Part shown: positions 25,508 through 33,911 of the stretch, one piece after another
Position numbering within the stretch: the stretch's first letter is position 1
Layout: every line of letters starts with the position of its first letter
Assembly: GCF_011250515.1 (NCBI RefSeq)
Contig: NZ_JAANOP010000001.1
Location: 496,001 to 560,000 of the forward strand
DNA from: Aquirufa ecclesiirivi
GTDB taxonomy: Bacteria > Bacteroidota > Bacteroidia > Cytophagales > Spirosomataceae
Reading direction: 5' to 3'
Length of the DNA stretch: 64,000 nucleotides
Translations under genes and position numbers: made by a program
Notes under the pieces: generated by a model
What the model was told of the DNA's origin: nothing
Database searches by the model: none
The model's input: only the letters and a program-made list of their open reading frames with translations

Positions 25508-25930
25508 CTATACGGTGGCTGAGGTTCTCGAAGCCAGCGTATGTGCCTCACGTATAAACCATGCTGTAGATAAAAGTGCAAGGTTTTTAATGATGTATTG
25601 TCCTATCAAAGTTGGGGTAAAAATGAATTGCCAAGTATCATTTGGGAGAAAGACAGTAGGAAGAAAAGTCGTGATAAGGTGCAATATCAAGGCATAGAAT
25701 GCCCATTTAGTGAATGCTGGAAACAGCCAAATCAGGCCTAAAGCACATTCAATAAATCCAAAATAGAAGGAGAACGTATCAAGTCTTAATGTCTGATGCA
25801 AGGTAGCTTCATACAGATGTTCGACTAATTTTTCTGCAGGTGAAATTCCTATTACTTTTAGTGCTCCGAACCAGAAGTAGATGATAAATAAGGAAAATCT
25901 ACTAAACCAAATAATTGTTTTTCTTTCCAT
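25508..25930 (-). CDS. DoxX-like four-helix membrane protein, copy 1
   Basis: A 140-residue integral membrane protein with four hydrophobic helices and the DoxX/MauE-like pattern FWFGALKVIGISPAEKLVEHL, then FIECALGLIWLFPAFTKW. Family members are small inner membrane proteins, often linked to quinone or thiol redox processes. No specific role can be given. Eight of 140 residues differ from copy 2, six of them in the first 27 positions. The last residues (TLASRTSATV) are encoded within a family B palindrome, and the stop codon follows immediately. It lies inside the repeat array on the strand opposite the phosphoesterase gene. Confidence 0.85.
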   Translation of the reverse strand: MERKTIIWFSRFSLFIIYFWFGALKVIGISPAEKLVEHLYEATLHQTLRLDTFSFYFGFIECALGLIWLFPAFTKWAFYALILHLITTFLPTVFLPNDTWQFIFTPTLIGQYIIKNLALLSTAWFIREAHTLASRTSATV

Positions 25931-26116
25931 AAACTAAATCCTTTGCTTCAAAACTAAGTGAAGGGGAAAGAATTAAAAATGATTATCATCAGCTCTCTGG
26001 CGGTGGCTTCGAGTGCCTCAGCCAGCGCGGAACCTCAGCCACCCGAGAGCCTGAGCCAACTTTGGATTATAAAACATTGAACCCAAAATGCCGAGGTTTT
26101 TGTAAATAAAAAGCTC

Positions 26117-26539
26117 CTATACGGAGGCTGAGGTTCTCGAAGCCACCGTATGTGCCTCACGTATAAACCATGCTGTAGATAAAAGTGCAAGGTTTTTAAT
26201 GATGTATTGTCCTATCAAAGTTGGGGTAAAAATGAATTGCCAAGTATCATTTGGGAGAAAGACAGTAGGAAGAAAAGTCGTGATAAGGTGCAATATCAAG
26301 GCATAGAATGCCCATTTAGTGAATGCTGGAAACAGCCAAATCAGGCCTAAAGCACATTCAATAAATCCAAAATAGAAGGAGAACGTATCAAGTCTTAATG
26401 TCTGATGTAAGGTAGCTTCGTATAGATGCTCTACCAACTTTTCAGCAGGTGAAATCCCGGCCACCTTTAATGCTCCAAACCAAAAGTAAATCGTAAATAG
26501 GGAGATTCTGCCGAACCAATTGATTGTCTTATTTTCCAT
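26117..26539 (-). CDS. DoxX-like four-helix membrane protein, copy 2
   Basis: A second 140-residue DoxX-like protein, 609 bases from copy 1. The ATG at 26539 (MENKTINWFGRISLF) matches the copy 1 start; the longer frame to 26575 is rejected. Nucleotides 26147-26407 are identical by eye to 25538-25798 of copy 1, while the 5' part of the gene differs at about thirty positions. The C-terminal tail TVASRTSASV is again repeat-encoded. Its two differences from copy 1 (Leu to Val, Thr to Ser) come from the variable flanks of the palindrome. Confidence 0.85.
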   Translation of the reverse strand: MENKTINWFGRISLFTIYFWFGALKVAGISPAEKLVEHLYEATLHQTLRLDTFSFYFGFIECALGLIWLFPAFTKWAFYALILHLITTFLPTVFLPNDTWQFIFTPTLIGQYIIKNLALLSTAWFIREAHTVASRTSASV

Positions 26540-26732
26540 ATCGCAAAGCCTTTGTTTCAAAACTAAGTGATGCAAATAGAATTAAATATGACCATTATCA
26601 GCTAGGGGGGCTTCGAGGGCCTCAGCCACCACTGAGCTTCAGCTATCTGGAATCATCGTGTGGAAATAATAATATAGATAAGGTGGCTGAGGCTCTCGAA
26701 GCCACCATATTGCTTGCCCTCATATAATCCTA

Positions 26733-26771
26733 AATCTGCTGTTCGACATCTGTGATGTCGAACAGCAGATT
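26733..26771. repeat. Longest perfect hairpin: 18-bp arms, 3-base loop
   Basis: This family A copy is extended. The left arm is 26733-26750 (AATCTGCTGTTCGACATC), the loop is TGT, and the right arm at 26754-26771 is its exact reverse complement. It would form an unusually stable cruciform or RNA hairpin. It is followed 5 bases later by a family B palindrome. No T-run follows, so it is not a classical terminator. Confidence 0.9.
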
Positions 26772-27488
26772 AATAAGGTGGCTTCGAGAGCCTCAGCCAC
26801 CATAGCTCCTCGGCCAGCAAGGGTGTATAATCCGTAAATCCTCTATTCAACTTCAGCGATGTCGAATGAAAAATATAGCAGTTGAAATTTTTCAATCTAG
26901 GAATTATATGTAGTGAAAACTAGCTGTTCGACATCACAGATGTCGAACAGCAGATTAATAAGGTGGCTTCGAGAGCCTCAGCCACCCGAGTGCCTCAGCC
27001 AGCAAGGTTGTATAGTTCGTTAATCCGCTATTCAACTTCAGCGATGTCGAATGGAAAATGAAGCTGTTAATATGATCCAATTTCGTGTATGTAGCAAGTA
27101 GTTGTTCGACATCACAGATGTCGAACAGCAGAAGGTTCTCTGGTGGCTGAGGCACTCGAAGCCACCAGATTGCTTGCCCTCATATAATCCTAAATCTGCT
27201 ATTCGACATTTGTAATGTCGAATATTGGAAATAGTATGCTGGCTTCGAGATCCTCAGCCAGCTAGTGTGTTTAATCCGTAAATCCTCTATTCAACTTCAG
27301 CGATGTCGAATGGAAAATGAAGCTGTTAATATGATCCAATTTCGTGTATGTAGCAAGTAGTTGTTCGACATCACAGATGTCGAACAGCAGAATAGAATAG
27401 TTGTAGTTCTCATGTGGCTGAGGCTCTCGAAGCCACCAGAACAGAGGCTCTCGAAGCCACTTTTACTTATGTTCTCGAAGCCAACATA

Positions 27489-29219
27489 TTAAGCCATATC
27501 CAAAGCCCTTAACTGCAATTTTCGATTGCCCCTAAACTCATTCACTTCCAAGTGATAGACCAATGAAATGGGCTTTTGATTCAAATAGGCCTCCATCAAT
27601 CCTTCATAAAAATCAGCTTTTAGATTAAAAGCAATGACTTCCATCACAGGATTTTCAGGACGATCTTGAACAAATAATTTCAGATGTGCCTCTTTCATTA
27701 TAGTGGGAGGAGCACTTTGAAAAAGCTGATTACTTTGAAAAAGCGGAATCATATTTCCTGGACCAAATGGAGATAATCGAATTAATAATTTATCATGAAA
27801 AGCTAGATTGAGGGCAGAAAGAGGAACTTCCATATCAATCAATAATTCAGCCTGAGGGGGATTTTCTGTTAAACCAATCTTAACTAATCCGTCGAATCGC
27901 TGAATGAAAGCAGGTAAATCTGCTGGTTTAAGATGTAATCCTGCTGCATGGGTATGGCCACCAAACTGAACCAATAAATCTGCGCAAGATTCTAGGGCAG
28001 CATGAATATCAAAACCTTTGACTGAGCGTGCTGAACCTACTAAATGACCATTCGATTCGGTAAGAATGATGGTAGGACGATAATAGTGTTCTTGCATTTT
28101 ACTAGCTACAATGCCCACGACACCTTTGTGCCAAGATGGATGAAATAGTACTGTTGAAAATGCCGTAGGTAAGAATGCATCTTGCTGAAAGATTTCCAAG
28201 GCCTGTTGAACAATTTCTTTTTCTACTTCCTTCCGACTTTGATTTTGTTTCAAAACGGCTTCGGCTAGCTGGCTAGCTTCCATGGTGTCGGATGCTAATA
28301 ATAATTTGACGGCACCATGTGCATGGTCCATTCTACCTGCAGCATTGATGACTGGGGAGATGGAAAAGACAATATCCGTTACTTGGATGGGAGCAGTTCT
28401 CCCTGCATTTTGGAGTAAATAGGCCAATCCAGGAGAAGGGTTGCTACTTAGCTTCTCCAAGCCAAAATAAGTAAAAATTCGATTTTCGTCTGTTATGGGA
28501 ACCATGTCGGCCGCTATACTGCAAGCCAATAAATCAATTCTGTCCCAGAGTGGTTCTGTTTCTAAATAATTGGCTTCAATAAAGGCTTGCAAGAGTTTGA
28601 AGCCAACTCCACAACCCGTCAATTCCTTGAAAGGATAGGCACAATCTTTTCTTTTAGGATCTAAAACGGCCAAAGCATTGGGCAGCGTCCCTTCTGGCAA
28701 ATGGTGGTCACACACAATGAAATCAATACCTTGTTCATGACACCAATCGACTTTCTCGTGGGCTTTGATGCCGCAGTCTAGAGAAATAATTAAGCTGTAA
28801 TTATTGTCTTTGGCATATTGAACTCCAGCCTGTGAAACACCATAGCCTTCGTTATAACGGTCGGGAATGTAGTAGTCACAATCCGCCCCAAGAATTTCAC
28901 TTAAATATCCGTAAACCAAAGCCACAGAAGTGGTCCCATCTACATCGTAATCTCCATAAATCAAGATTTTCTCACCTGTTTCCAAAGCTAGGCCTAAGCG
29001 TTCTACTGCCTTGACCATGTCTTTCATGAGGAAAGGATCATGAATGGAAGTTAATTCTGGCCGCATGAAAGCTTTGGCTTGGTCAAAGCTTTGTATACCT
29101 CTAGATAAAAGTAACTGCAAAAAAAAAGGGTTTTTAACGGTACTTAATTCTTCCGAAAGCTGTTGTAATGCTTCTTTTTCTGGAGGAGGCAACAGCGTCC
29201 ATTTTTTTTTAGGCAACAT
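27489..29219 (-). CDS. recJ: Single-stranded-DNA-specific exonuclease RecJ
   Basis: A 576-residue RecJ, the 5'-3' single-strand exonuclease acting in RecFOR recombination, mismatch repair and base excision repair. The DHH domain shows the motif I residues GDYDVDG (89-95) and the name-giving DHH at 171-173, which coordinate catalytic Mn/Mg. The DHHA1 domain has the conserved GGHTHAAGL near residue 420. An OB-type C-terminal domain follows. The length fits the family. Its stop codon lies 3 bases past the last palindrome fragment of the repeat array. Confidence 0.97.
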   Translation of the reverse strand: MLPKKKWTLLPPPEKEALQQLSEELSTVKNPFFLQLLLSRGIQSFDQAKAFMRPELTSIHDPFLMKDMVKAVERLGLALETGEKILIYGDYDVDGTTSVALVYGYLSEILGADCDYYIPDRYNEGYGVSQAGVQYAKDNNYSLIISLDCGIKAHEKVDWCHEQGIDFIVCDHHLPEGTLPNALAVLDPKRKDCAYPFKELTGCGVGFKLLQAFIEANYLETEPLWDRIDLLACSIAADMVPITDENRIFTYFGLEKLSSNPSPGLAYLLQNAGRTAPIQVTDIVFSISPVINAAGRMDHAHGAVKLLLASDTMEASQLAEAVLKQNQSRKEVEKEIVQQALEIFQQDAFLPTAFSTVLFHPSWHKGVVGIVASKMQEHYYRPTIILTESNGHLVGSARSVKGFDIHAALESCADLLVQFGGHTHAAGLHLKPADLPAFIQRFDGLVKIGLTENPPQAELLIDMEVPLSALNLAFHDKLLIRLSPFGPGNMIPLFQSNQLFQSAPPTIMKEAHLKLFVQDRPENPVMEVIAFNLKADFYEGLMEAYLNQKPISLVYHLEVNEFRGNRKLQLRALDMA

Positions 29220-29410
29220 AGAGAGTCGGCGTATAGAGGTATAAAAAGGGTATTAGTGTTTTTTATTTTGGTTAAGAATGAAAGAATTGGAGGTATTTTA
29301 TGAGTTATTCATTCATTGTATTTTCTATTAATAAATCTCCATAAATATCCCCAGAATAAATAATTAAATAATTGATTATCAATTACTTGATTTAAATGCA
29401 AAATACTATA

Positions 29411-29483
29411 CTCTTAATTCTACATTCTTAATTCTACATTCTTAATTCTTCATTCTACATTCTTAATTCTTCATTCTACATTA
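29411..29483. repeat. Simple-sequence tract of TTCTTAATTCTACA-like units
   Basis: About 70 bases made of alternating TTCTTAATTC, TACA and TTCA blocks, reading roughly TTCTTAATTCTACA repeated with TTCATTC variants. It ends at the stop codon of the sugar transferase gene. The rest of the 265-base gap between recJ and that gene is AT-rich without recognisable features. Such tracts are prone to slippage. Confidence 0.75.
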
Positions 29484-29484
29484 T

Positions 29485-30045
29485 TTAATGTGCCACCCCA
29501 TCCCGCTTCACCACTTTCCAAGCAGTAAGGCACATGATTTTTAGGTCAAAGAAAAAGGATTGTTTTTGAAGGTATTCGGCATCGAAAGCCACTTTTTGTT
29601 CATTCGGAATTTCATCACGACCATTCACTTGGGCCCAGCCCGTTAATCCTGGAACTAGCGTATGTACGGATGCTTCGGTTCTAGCAGTGTTCAGGTCGGT
29701 CTGGCTAGGTAGTGATGGACGAGGACCTACAAAAGACATGTCGCCATGTAGGATGCACCACAACTGGGGTATTTCATCTAAACTCGATTTTCTGAGAAAT
29801 GAACCTATTGGCGTTAGAAATTGATCAGGATTGGTTAATAAATGGGTGGCCACCACGGGAGTATGGGTCAGCATGGTTCTAAACTTAGGCATGGGGAAAG
29901 TGACATTGTTTTTACCCATGCGAGTGGACCAATAAATGATGGGGCCAGAAGAGGTGAATCGGACCAACAAAGCAATGATGATAGCAGGAATTGCCAAAAT
30001 TAGGCACAAAATGAGGGCTAAAAGTAAATCAAATAATCGCTTCAT
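29485..30045 (-). CDS. PglC-like initiating sugar-phosphate transferase
   Basis: A 186-residue phosphoglycosyl transferase of the bacterial sugar transferase family (PF02397). It moves a sugar phosphate from a nucleotide sugar to undecaprenyl phosphate to start glycan assembly. It is the short, monotopic form, with one re-entrant N-terminal helix (FDLLLALILCLILAIPAIII). Diagnostic motifs are KFRTM, SLDEIPQLWCILHGDMSFVG, PRPSLP and PGLTGWAQVNGRDEI. It lacks the five-helix WbaP/WcaJ N-terminus. It is encoded divergently from the large glycan locus that starts at 30237 and is the obvious candidate to initiate that glycan. Confidence 0.93.
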   Translation of the reverse strand: MKRLFDLLLALILCLILAIPAIIIALLVRFTSSGPIIYWSTRMGKNNVTFPMPKFRTMLTHTPVVATHLLTNPDQFLTPIGSFLRKSSLDEIPQLWCILHGDMSFVGPRPSLPSQTDLNTARTEASVHTLVPGLTGWAQVNGRDEIPNEQKVAFDAEYLQKQSFFFDLKIMCLTAWKVVKRDGVAH

Positions 30046-30061
30046 GGGTCATTGTAAGCCA

Positions 30062-30069
30062 CAAATATA
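30062..30069 (-). promoter_or_regulatory. Candidate -7 element for the sugar transferase gene
   Basis: On the minus strand this reads TATATTTG, an exact TAnnTTTG match, 16 bases upstream of the start codon. A TTG (30088-30086) lies 16 bases further upstream, one base short of the usual minimum spacing. Together they make a plausible Bacteroidota promoter. Confidence 0.4.
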
Positions 30070-30150
30070 AGGAATTTGAAGCCTGCAAGGGCTTTTGTTG
30101 AATTTATTGCCACAAAATAAATTTTATTTCCCTATTTAATCTAAAATGTA

Positions 30151-30198
30151 TATTTTTGTTACTCAATTTTGTATCAGTCTGCTCACTTAATATGTGAG
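30151..30198 (+). promoter_or_regulatory. Candidate promoter/operator region of the glycan locus
   Basis: TATTTTTG at 30151-30158 matches the TAnnTTTG -7 consensus, but no TTG lies at the right distance upstream. Just downstream is a small inverted repeat, CTCAC and GTGAG (30182-30186 and 30194-30198), 39 bases before the first gene. It could be an operator for the regulator encoded next. Confidence 0.3.
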
Positions 30199-30236
30199 TC
30201 AGGTGGGCGAAGCCGTAGCAAGCCATTCCTTTTCCT

Positions 30237-30776
30237 TTGCAATTAGACTCCATTTTTTCAGGTAAAATTCGTGTCAAGCTATTGACCAAACTCCTGCTTA
30301 ACCCAGCAAGTAAGGTTTACTTACGTGGTTTAGAAAGGGAGTTGGGCGTGAGTAGTAATACCGTACGTTTGGAATTGAATAAGTTGAATGAAATGCACTT
30401 GATTAAAGTTCAGGTAGATCCAGACAATTCCAAGGTGAAACATTACACGGTAAATACAACGCATCCTATGTTCAGTTCTTTGCGGGGAATCATCATGCAA
30501 TTTGTGGGTTTGGATCAAATCATCGAACAGGTAATCGATAAATTGGGGAATGTCGAAAAGGTATATCTGACGGGTGATTTAGCGGAGGGGAAAGATTCTC
30601 CTTTTGTCGACTTAGTGTTGATTGGAGATGTGGACAAAGACTATTTGTATCAATTAATACAGAAGGCCGAGGGACTTATTCCTCAGAAAAAAATACGTGT
30701 AGCGGTGTATGCTAGCCAAGAGCAACATGCTTTCTTGGACAATTTTAATGGACCGTATTTTCATTTATTGAATTGA
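30237..30776 (+). CDS. Winged-helix regulator of the glycan locus
   Basis: A 179-residue protein starting at a TTG; an in-frame TAG lies upstream and no ATG is available. The N-terminal half is a winged helix (IRVKLLTKLLLNPASKVYL, then RGLERELGVSSNTVRLELNK). The C-terminal half resembles a nucleotidyltransferase-like fold (VYLTGDLAEGKDSPFVDLVL). Proteins of this type commonly head surface polysaccharide loci in Bacteroidota, and the position here, first gene of a 30-gene block, fits that. It may control the locus or respond to a sugar-nucleotide ligand. That is inference from context. Confidence 0.8.
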   Translation: MQLDSIFSGKIRVKLLTKLLLNPASKVYLRGLERELGVSSNTVRLELNKLNEMHLIKVQVDPDNSKVKHYTVNTTHPMFSSLRGIIMQFVGLDQIIEQVIDKLGNVEKVYLTGDLAEGKDSPFVDLVLIGDVDKDYLYQLIQKAEGLIPQKKIRVAVYASQEQHAFLDNFNGPYFHLLN

Positions 30777-30859
30777 ATGGAGTTTTATTTTGCCGATTTT
30801 GACTTGAAACTGGCAATTAATTAGCTTGAGAAAGTATTAAATCAAAGTTTGTTGTTTAA

Positions 30860-31285
30860 ATGAAGAAAAAAGTAGTTATAGTTAGCGGTTATTTTAATCC
30901 TATTCATAAAGGACATATTGAATATTTTCAGCATGCGAAAGAGAAGGGAGATTTATTATTTGTTATCGTGAATAATGATTTCCAAAGAGCATTAAAGGGA
31001 TCTAAAGAGTTTCAAGATGAGAAAGAGAGGATATTTATAGTTGAAAATTTAAAAATGGTTAATCAATGTTTTTTATCCATTGACCAAGATAGGACTGTCA
31101 GAGAAACTTTGAAATGGATTTATAGTCAATATGCCAATGATTTTGATTTGGCATTCGCAAATGGTGGAGATCAAAATAATGATACAATTCCAGAAAGACC
31201 TATATGTACTGAATTGGGTATTGTGCTTTTAGAAGGCTTAGGGAATAAAATCCAATCCTCCTCTTGGCTTCTAAAAGTACAGTAA
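30860..31285 (+). CDS. Cytidylyltransferase-like nucleotidyltransferase
   Basis: A 141-residue protein of the nucleotidylyl transferase superfamily related to glycerol-3-phosphate cytidylyltransferase and the RfaE C-terminal domain. The nucleotide-binding HxGH motif is present as HKGH (about residues 17-20) in SGYFNPIHKGHIEYFQHAKE. The usual C-terminal ISSTxI-type signature is replaced by KIQSSSWLLK, which keeps the serine-rich character. The substrate cannot be assigned. In this locus it may activate an alditol or heptose phosphate. It sits alone between the regulator and ugd, with gaps of about 80 and 130 bases. Confidence 0.82.
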   Translation: MKKKVVIVSGYFNPIHKGHIEYFQHAKEKGDLLFVIVNNDFQRALKGSKEFQDEKERIFIVENLKMVNQCFLSIDQDRTVRETLKWIYSQYANDFDLAFANGGDQNNDTIPERPICTELGIVLLEGLGNKIQSSSWLLKVQ

Positions 31286-31414
31286 ATGAAAAATCAATCT
31301 TTTGTCATTTGAAGAATAGAAATTCCTTAAAATGTAAGTCCAAAGTTGAATTATCAATTCATTATTTAAATTAAAGTTTAAGGTACACAGATTGGAGTCT
31401 AATTTACTTTTATT

Positions 31415-32713
31415 ATGAATATTGCAGTTATAGGGACAGGTTATGTGGGTTTAGTTTCGGGGACTTGTTTTGCAGAAACCGGAAATAAAGTAACCTGTGT
31501 AGATATAGACCAAGCTAAAATTAATAGATTAGTTCAAGGAGAAATTACTATATATGAGCCTGGTCTTGAGAAGATGTTTTTAAAGAACCTTAAAGACGGT
31601 CGCTTAAAGTTTACCACAGATTTAAAAGAAGGAATTCACGATGCTCAGATTGTATTTTTAGCATTACCTACCCCTCCGACAGAAGATGGAAGTGCAGATT
31701 TGAAATATGTCTTGGGTGTAGCTAATCAATTAGGACAATTACTAGAAAACTATAAAGTAATAGTAGATAAAAGTACTGTACCTGTAGGGACTGCAGATAA
31801 AGTTAAGAAAGCCATTGAAAAACATTCGAAAGTTGAATTTGATGTGGTAAGTAATCCAGAATTTTTGCGTGAAGGCGTTGCTGTAGAGGATTTTATGAAA
31901 CCTGATCGTGTTGTAATTGGAGCAAGCTCTGAACGTGCAAAGAAAGTTATGGGAGATCTTTATGCACCTTTTGTTCGTCAAGGGAATCCAGTCATTTTTA
32001 TGGATGAAAAAAGTGCTGAACTAACTAAATACGCTGCAAACTCTTTCTTGGCAACTAAAATCTCGTTTATGAATGAAATTGCGCAACTTTGTGAAAGGTT
32101 GGGGGCAGATGTGGATATGGTTAGGAAGGGTATTGGAAGTGATGAACGAATAGGTAAACGGTTTTTGTTTCCAGGCATAGGATATGGAGGGAGTTGCTTT
32201 CCAAAGGATGTGCAGGCTCTTATTAAGTCTTCAGAAGAGGTTTTGTATGATTTTCAAATTTTAAAATCAGTTGAAAGAGTAAATGATTTTCAAAAAACAC
32301 ATCTAATTCCAAAAATTAGAAATCATTTTAATGACGACTTGAACGGAAAACATTTTGCACTTTGGGGGTTAGCTTTCAAACCCAATACGGATGATATTCG
32401 TGAAGCTCCTGCCTTATATATCATACAATCTTTACTTCAATCAGGTGCTACGATTAGTGCTTATGATCCAGAAGCAATGAATAATGTTAAAAATCAATTG
32501 GGTGATTCTATACAATATGCAAGAAATCCTTATGAAGCATTAAAAGATGCTGACGCGCTAATTATAGCAACGGAGTGGTCTGAGTTCAGAACACCTGATT
32601 TTGATCAAATACAAGGCTTATTGAAAAGCAAAGTAATTTTTGATGGGAGGAATCTTTATTCCAAAAGTGATTTTATAAATTCTAATATTTTATATTATAG
32701 TATAGGAAGATAA
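31415..32713 (+). CDS. ugd: UDP-glucose 6-dehydrogenase
   Basis: A 432-residue enzyme that oxidises UDP-glucose to UDP-glucuronate with two NAD+, supplying uronic acids for surface glycans. The Rossmann motif GTGYVG is at residues 7-12. The catalytic Cys is Cys261 in [10 protein letters not shown]. The second nucleotide domain carries [17 protein letters not shown]. Length and motif order match the UDP-glucose/GDP-mannose dehydrogenase family. UDP-glucose specificity is inferred from overall similarity to Ugd proteins. It is followed 10 bases later by gmd. Confidence 0.95.
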   Translation: MNIAVIGTGYVGLVSGTCFAETGNKVTCVDIDQAKINRLVQGEITIYEPGLEKMFLKNLKDGRLKFTTDLKEGIHDAQIVFLALPTPPTEDGSADLKYVLGVANQLGQLLENYKVIVDKSTVPVGTADKVKKAIEKHSKVEFDVVSNPEFLREGVAVEDFMKPDRVVIGASSERAKKVMGDLYAPFVRQGNPVIFMDEKSAELTKYAANSFLATKISFMNEIAQLCERLGADVDMVRKGIGSDERIGKRFLFPGIGYGGSCFPKDVQALIKSSEEVLYDFQILKSVERVNDFQKTHLIPKIRNHFNDDLNGKHFALWGLAFKPNTDDIREAPALYIIQSLLQSGATISAYDPEAMNNVKNQLGDSIQYARNPYEALKDADALIIATEWSEFRTPDFDQIQGLLKSKVIFDGRNLYSKSDFINSNILYYSIGR

Positions 32714-32723
32714 ATTTAAAATT

Positions 32724-33815
32724 TTGAAAAAAGCAATTGTTACAGGAATCACAGGTCAAGATGGAGCATATCTTGCTGAATTTTTACTTCAAAAAGGTTA
32801 TGAAGTTCATGGAATAAAAAGAAGAGCTTCGTCAATTAATACACAAAGAATTGACCATATTTATCAAGACCCGCATGTTTCCGAAAGTAATTTTCATTTA
32901 CATTATGGAGATTTAACAGATAGTACAAACCTGATTCGCATTATTCAAGAAGTTCAACCAGATGAAATTTACAACTTGGCTGCAATGAGCCATGTTCATG
33001 TCAGTTTTGAGGAACCAGAATATACTGCAAATGCCGATGGAATAGGAACTTTACGAATTTTAGAGGCAATTAGATTATTAGGTTTAACACAGAAAACTAA
33101 AATATATCAAGCTTCAACTTCTGAGCTTTATGGCTTAGTTCAAGAAGTTCCTCAATCAGAGTCGACCCCTTTTTATCCTAGGTCGCCATATGCTGTAGCT
33201 AAATTGTATGCTTATTGGATCACGATTAATTATAGAGAAGCGTATAATATGTTTGCCTGCAATGGTATTTTATTTAATCATGAATCTCCTCAACGTGGTG
33301 AAACTTTTGTCACAAGAAAAATCACAAGAGCCACAGCTAAGATAGCTTTAGGGATAGAGGATTGTTTATATTTAGGAAATCTAGACGCAAAAAGAGATTG
33401 GGGACATGCTAAAGATTATATTGAAGGCATGTATTTAATTTTGCAACAAGAGAAAGCGGAAGATTTTGTATTGGCAACGGGTATTACTACAACAATTCGA
33501 GATTTTGTGATTATGAGTTTTGCTGAATTGGGAATTGAGTTAGGATTTAGAGGGGAAAAAGAAGCTGAAGAAGGTTTTATCTTGAAGAATAATAGTGAAT
33601 ATCAATTAGAAAAAGGAAAAGTAGTTGTGAAAGTTGATCCTAAATATTATCGACCAACCGAAGTAGACCTATTAATTGGAGACCCTACTAAAGCTATGAC
33701 AAAATTAGGATGGAAGCCTAAATATGATTTGCCAGCTTTAGTTAAAGAGATGGTTTCAAGTGATCTTAAATTATTTAAGAAAGAATTATTTATAATAAAT
33801 AGTGGCCTGAGATAG
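32724..33815 (+). CDS. gmd: GDP-mannose 4,6-dehydratase
   Basis: A 363-residue extended SDR starting at a TTG. It converts GDP-D-mannose to GDP-4-keto-6-deoxymannose. The signature [20 protein letters not shown] is at the N-terminus, the substrate loop reads [13 protein letters not shown], and the catalytic set is ASTSELYG followed by YAVAK. The length is typical. No GDP-fucose synthase or Rmd reductase is evident in this window, so the final 6-deoxyhexose cannot be named. A second, shorter GMD-like gene lies at 56513. Confidence 0.95.
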   Translation: MKKAIVTGITGQDGAYLAEFLLQKGYEVHGIKRRASSINTQRIDHIYQDPHVSESNFHLHYGDLTDSTNLIRIIQEVQPDEIYNLAAMSHVHVSFEEPEYTANADGIGTLRILEAIRLLGLTQKTKIYQASTSELYGLVQEVPQSESTPFYPRSPYAVAKLYAYWITINYREAYNMFACNGILFNHESPQRGETFVTRKITRATAKIALGIEDCLYLGNLDAKRDWGHAKDYIEGMYLILQQEKAEDFVLATGITTTIRDFVIMSFAELGIELGFRGEKEAEEGFILKNNSEYQLEKGKVVVKVDPKYYRPTEVDLLIGDPTKAMTKLGWKPKYDLPALVKEMVSSDLKLFKKELFIINSGLR

Positions 33816-33911
33816 TATCTTATTTTTATCTGATCTATCAAGAATTAATTTTATTAAATTATTATTCGTATCAAAACATTTAAATTCTCATTATTTAAAA
33901 AAATTAGCTAT

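Larger units (their letters stand above)
25421..26604. repeat. 609-bp tandem duplication carrying the DoxX genes
   Basis: Corresponding positions in the two halves are offset by exactly 609 bases. For example the stops are at 25508 and 26117, and the starts at 25930 and 26539. Homology begins around 25421/26030 and ends near 25995/26604. Family B palindromes lie at or next to each junction (25393-25417, 26004-26024, 26609-26627), so recombination between repeats could have made the duplication. Confidence 0.85.
25034..27386. repeat. Family A palindrome, 13 copies
   Basis: The core is arm ATTCGACATT, loop TGT, arm AATGTCGAAT, or the variant with arms GTTCGACATC and GATGTCGAAC and loop TGT or ACA. 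Copies are at 25034-25056, 25116-25138, 25153-25175, 25255-25277, 25356-25378, 26741-26763, 26845-26867, 26924-26950, 27030-27052, 27103-27127, 27201-27223, 27289-27311 and 27362-27386. The copies at 26845, 27030 and 27289 have a degenerate left arm (ATTCAACTTC). Variation at the outer and inner arm positions is paired, so the stem is kept in most copies. Confidence 0.9.
25034..27391. repeat. Composite element with a family A hairpin at each end, four copies
   Basis: A larger unit of about 100-110 bases recurs at 25034-25143, 26845-26955, 27030-27132 and 27289-27391. It starts with an A hairpin followed by TGGAAAAT or a close variant, has 50-60 AT-rich bases, and ends with an A hairpin of the ACA-loop type followed by CAGCAG. 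The copies at 27030 and 27289 are essentially identical by eye at an offset of 259 bases. The other two have diverged inside but keep both ends. Two hairpin ends around a short core resemble a miniature mobile element, though no target duplication is evident. Confidence 0.65.
24977..27485. repeat. Dense array of two families of short palindromic repeats
   Basis: This 2.5-kb array fills the whole space between the convergent genes ending at 24971 and 27489, interrupted only by two DoxX-like genes. Apart from those genes, 24972-25507 and 26540-27488 hold no credible coding sequence. Two palindrome families alternate: a 23-base TTCGACAT hairpin (family A) and a GGCTTCGAG/CTCAGCC element (family B). 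They are set in AT-rich spacers that are themselves repeated. No transposase, RAYT or cas gene is nearby, and spacers are repeated rather than unique, so this is not a CRISPR array. It resembles REP/BIME-like clusters, but I cannot name the family. Confidence 0.9.
24977..27485. repeat. Family B palindrome, about 14 full copies plus fragments
   Basis: The core is GGCTTCGAGAGCCTCAGCC or its reverse complement. TGGCT pairs with AGCCA, and GAG pairs with CTC across a 3-base loop, leaving a 2-base bulge. Full copies are near 24977-25003, 25190-25214, 25291-25315, 25393-25417, 25516-25536, 26004-26024, 26126-26144, 26609-26627, 26682-26706, 26777-26801, 26962-26986, 27141-27167, 27238-27262 and 27414-27436. 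Half copies lie at 27442-27460 and 27471-27485. Flanks alternate between GCTGG...CCAGC and GGTGG...CCACC, again as paired changes. Both orientations occur. Confidence 0.88.

Noticed and set aside
24977-27485. CRISPR array
   Set aside because: Repeats are palindromes in both orientations with repeated, not unique, spacers and irregular spacing. No cas genes are present.
31347-31361. Small inverted repeat TGAATT-ATC-AATTCA upstream of ugd
   Set aside because: Six-base arms of A and T only are expected by chance in this AT-rich region.
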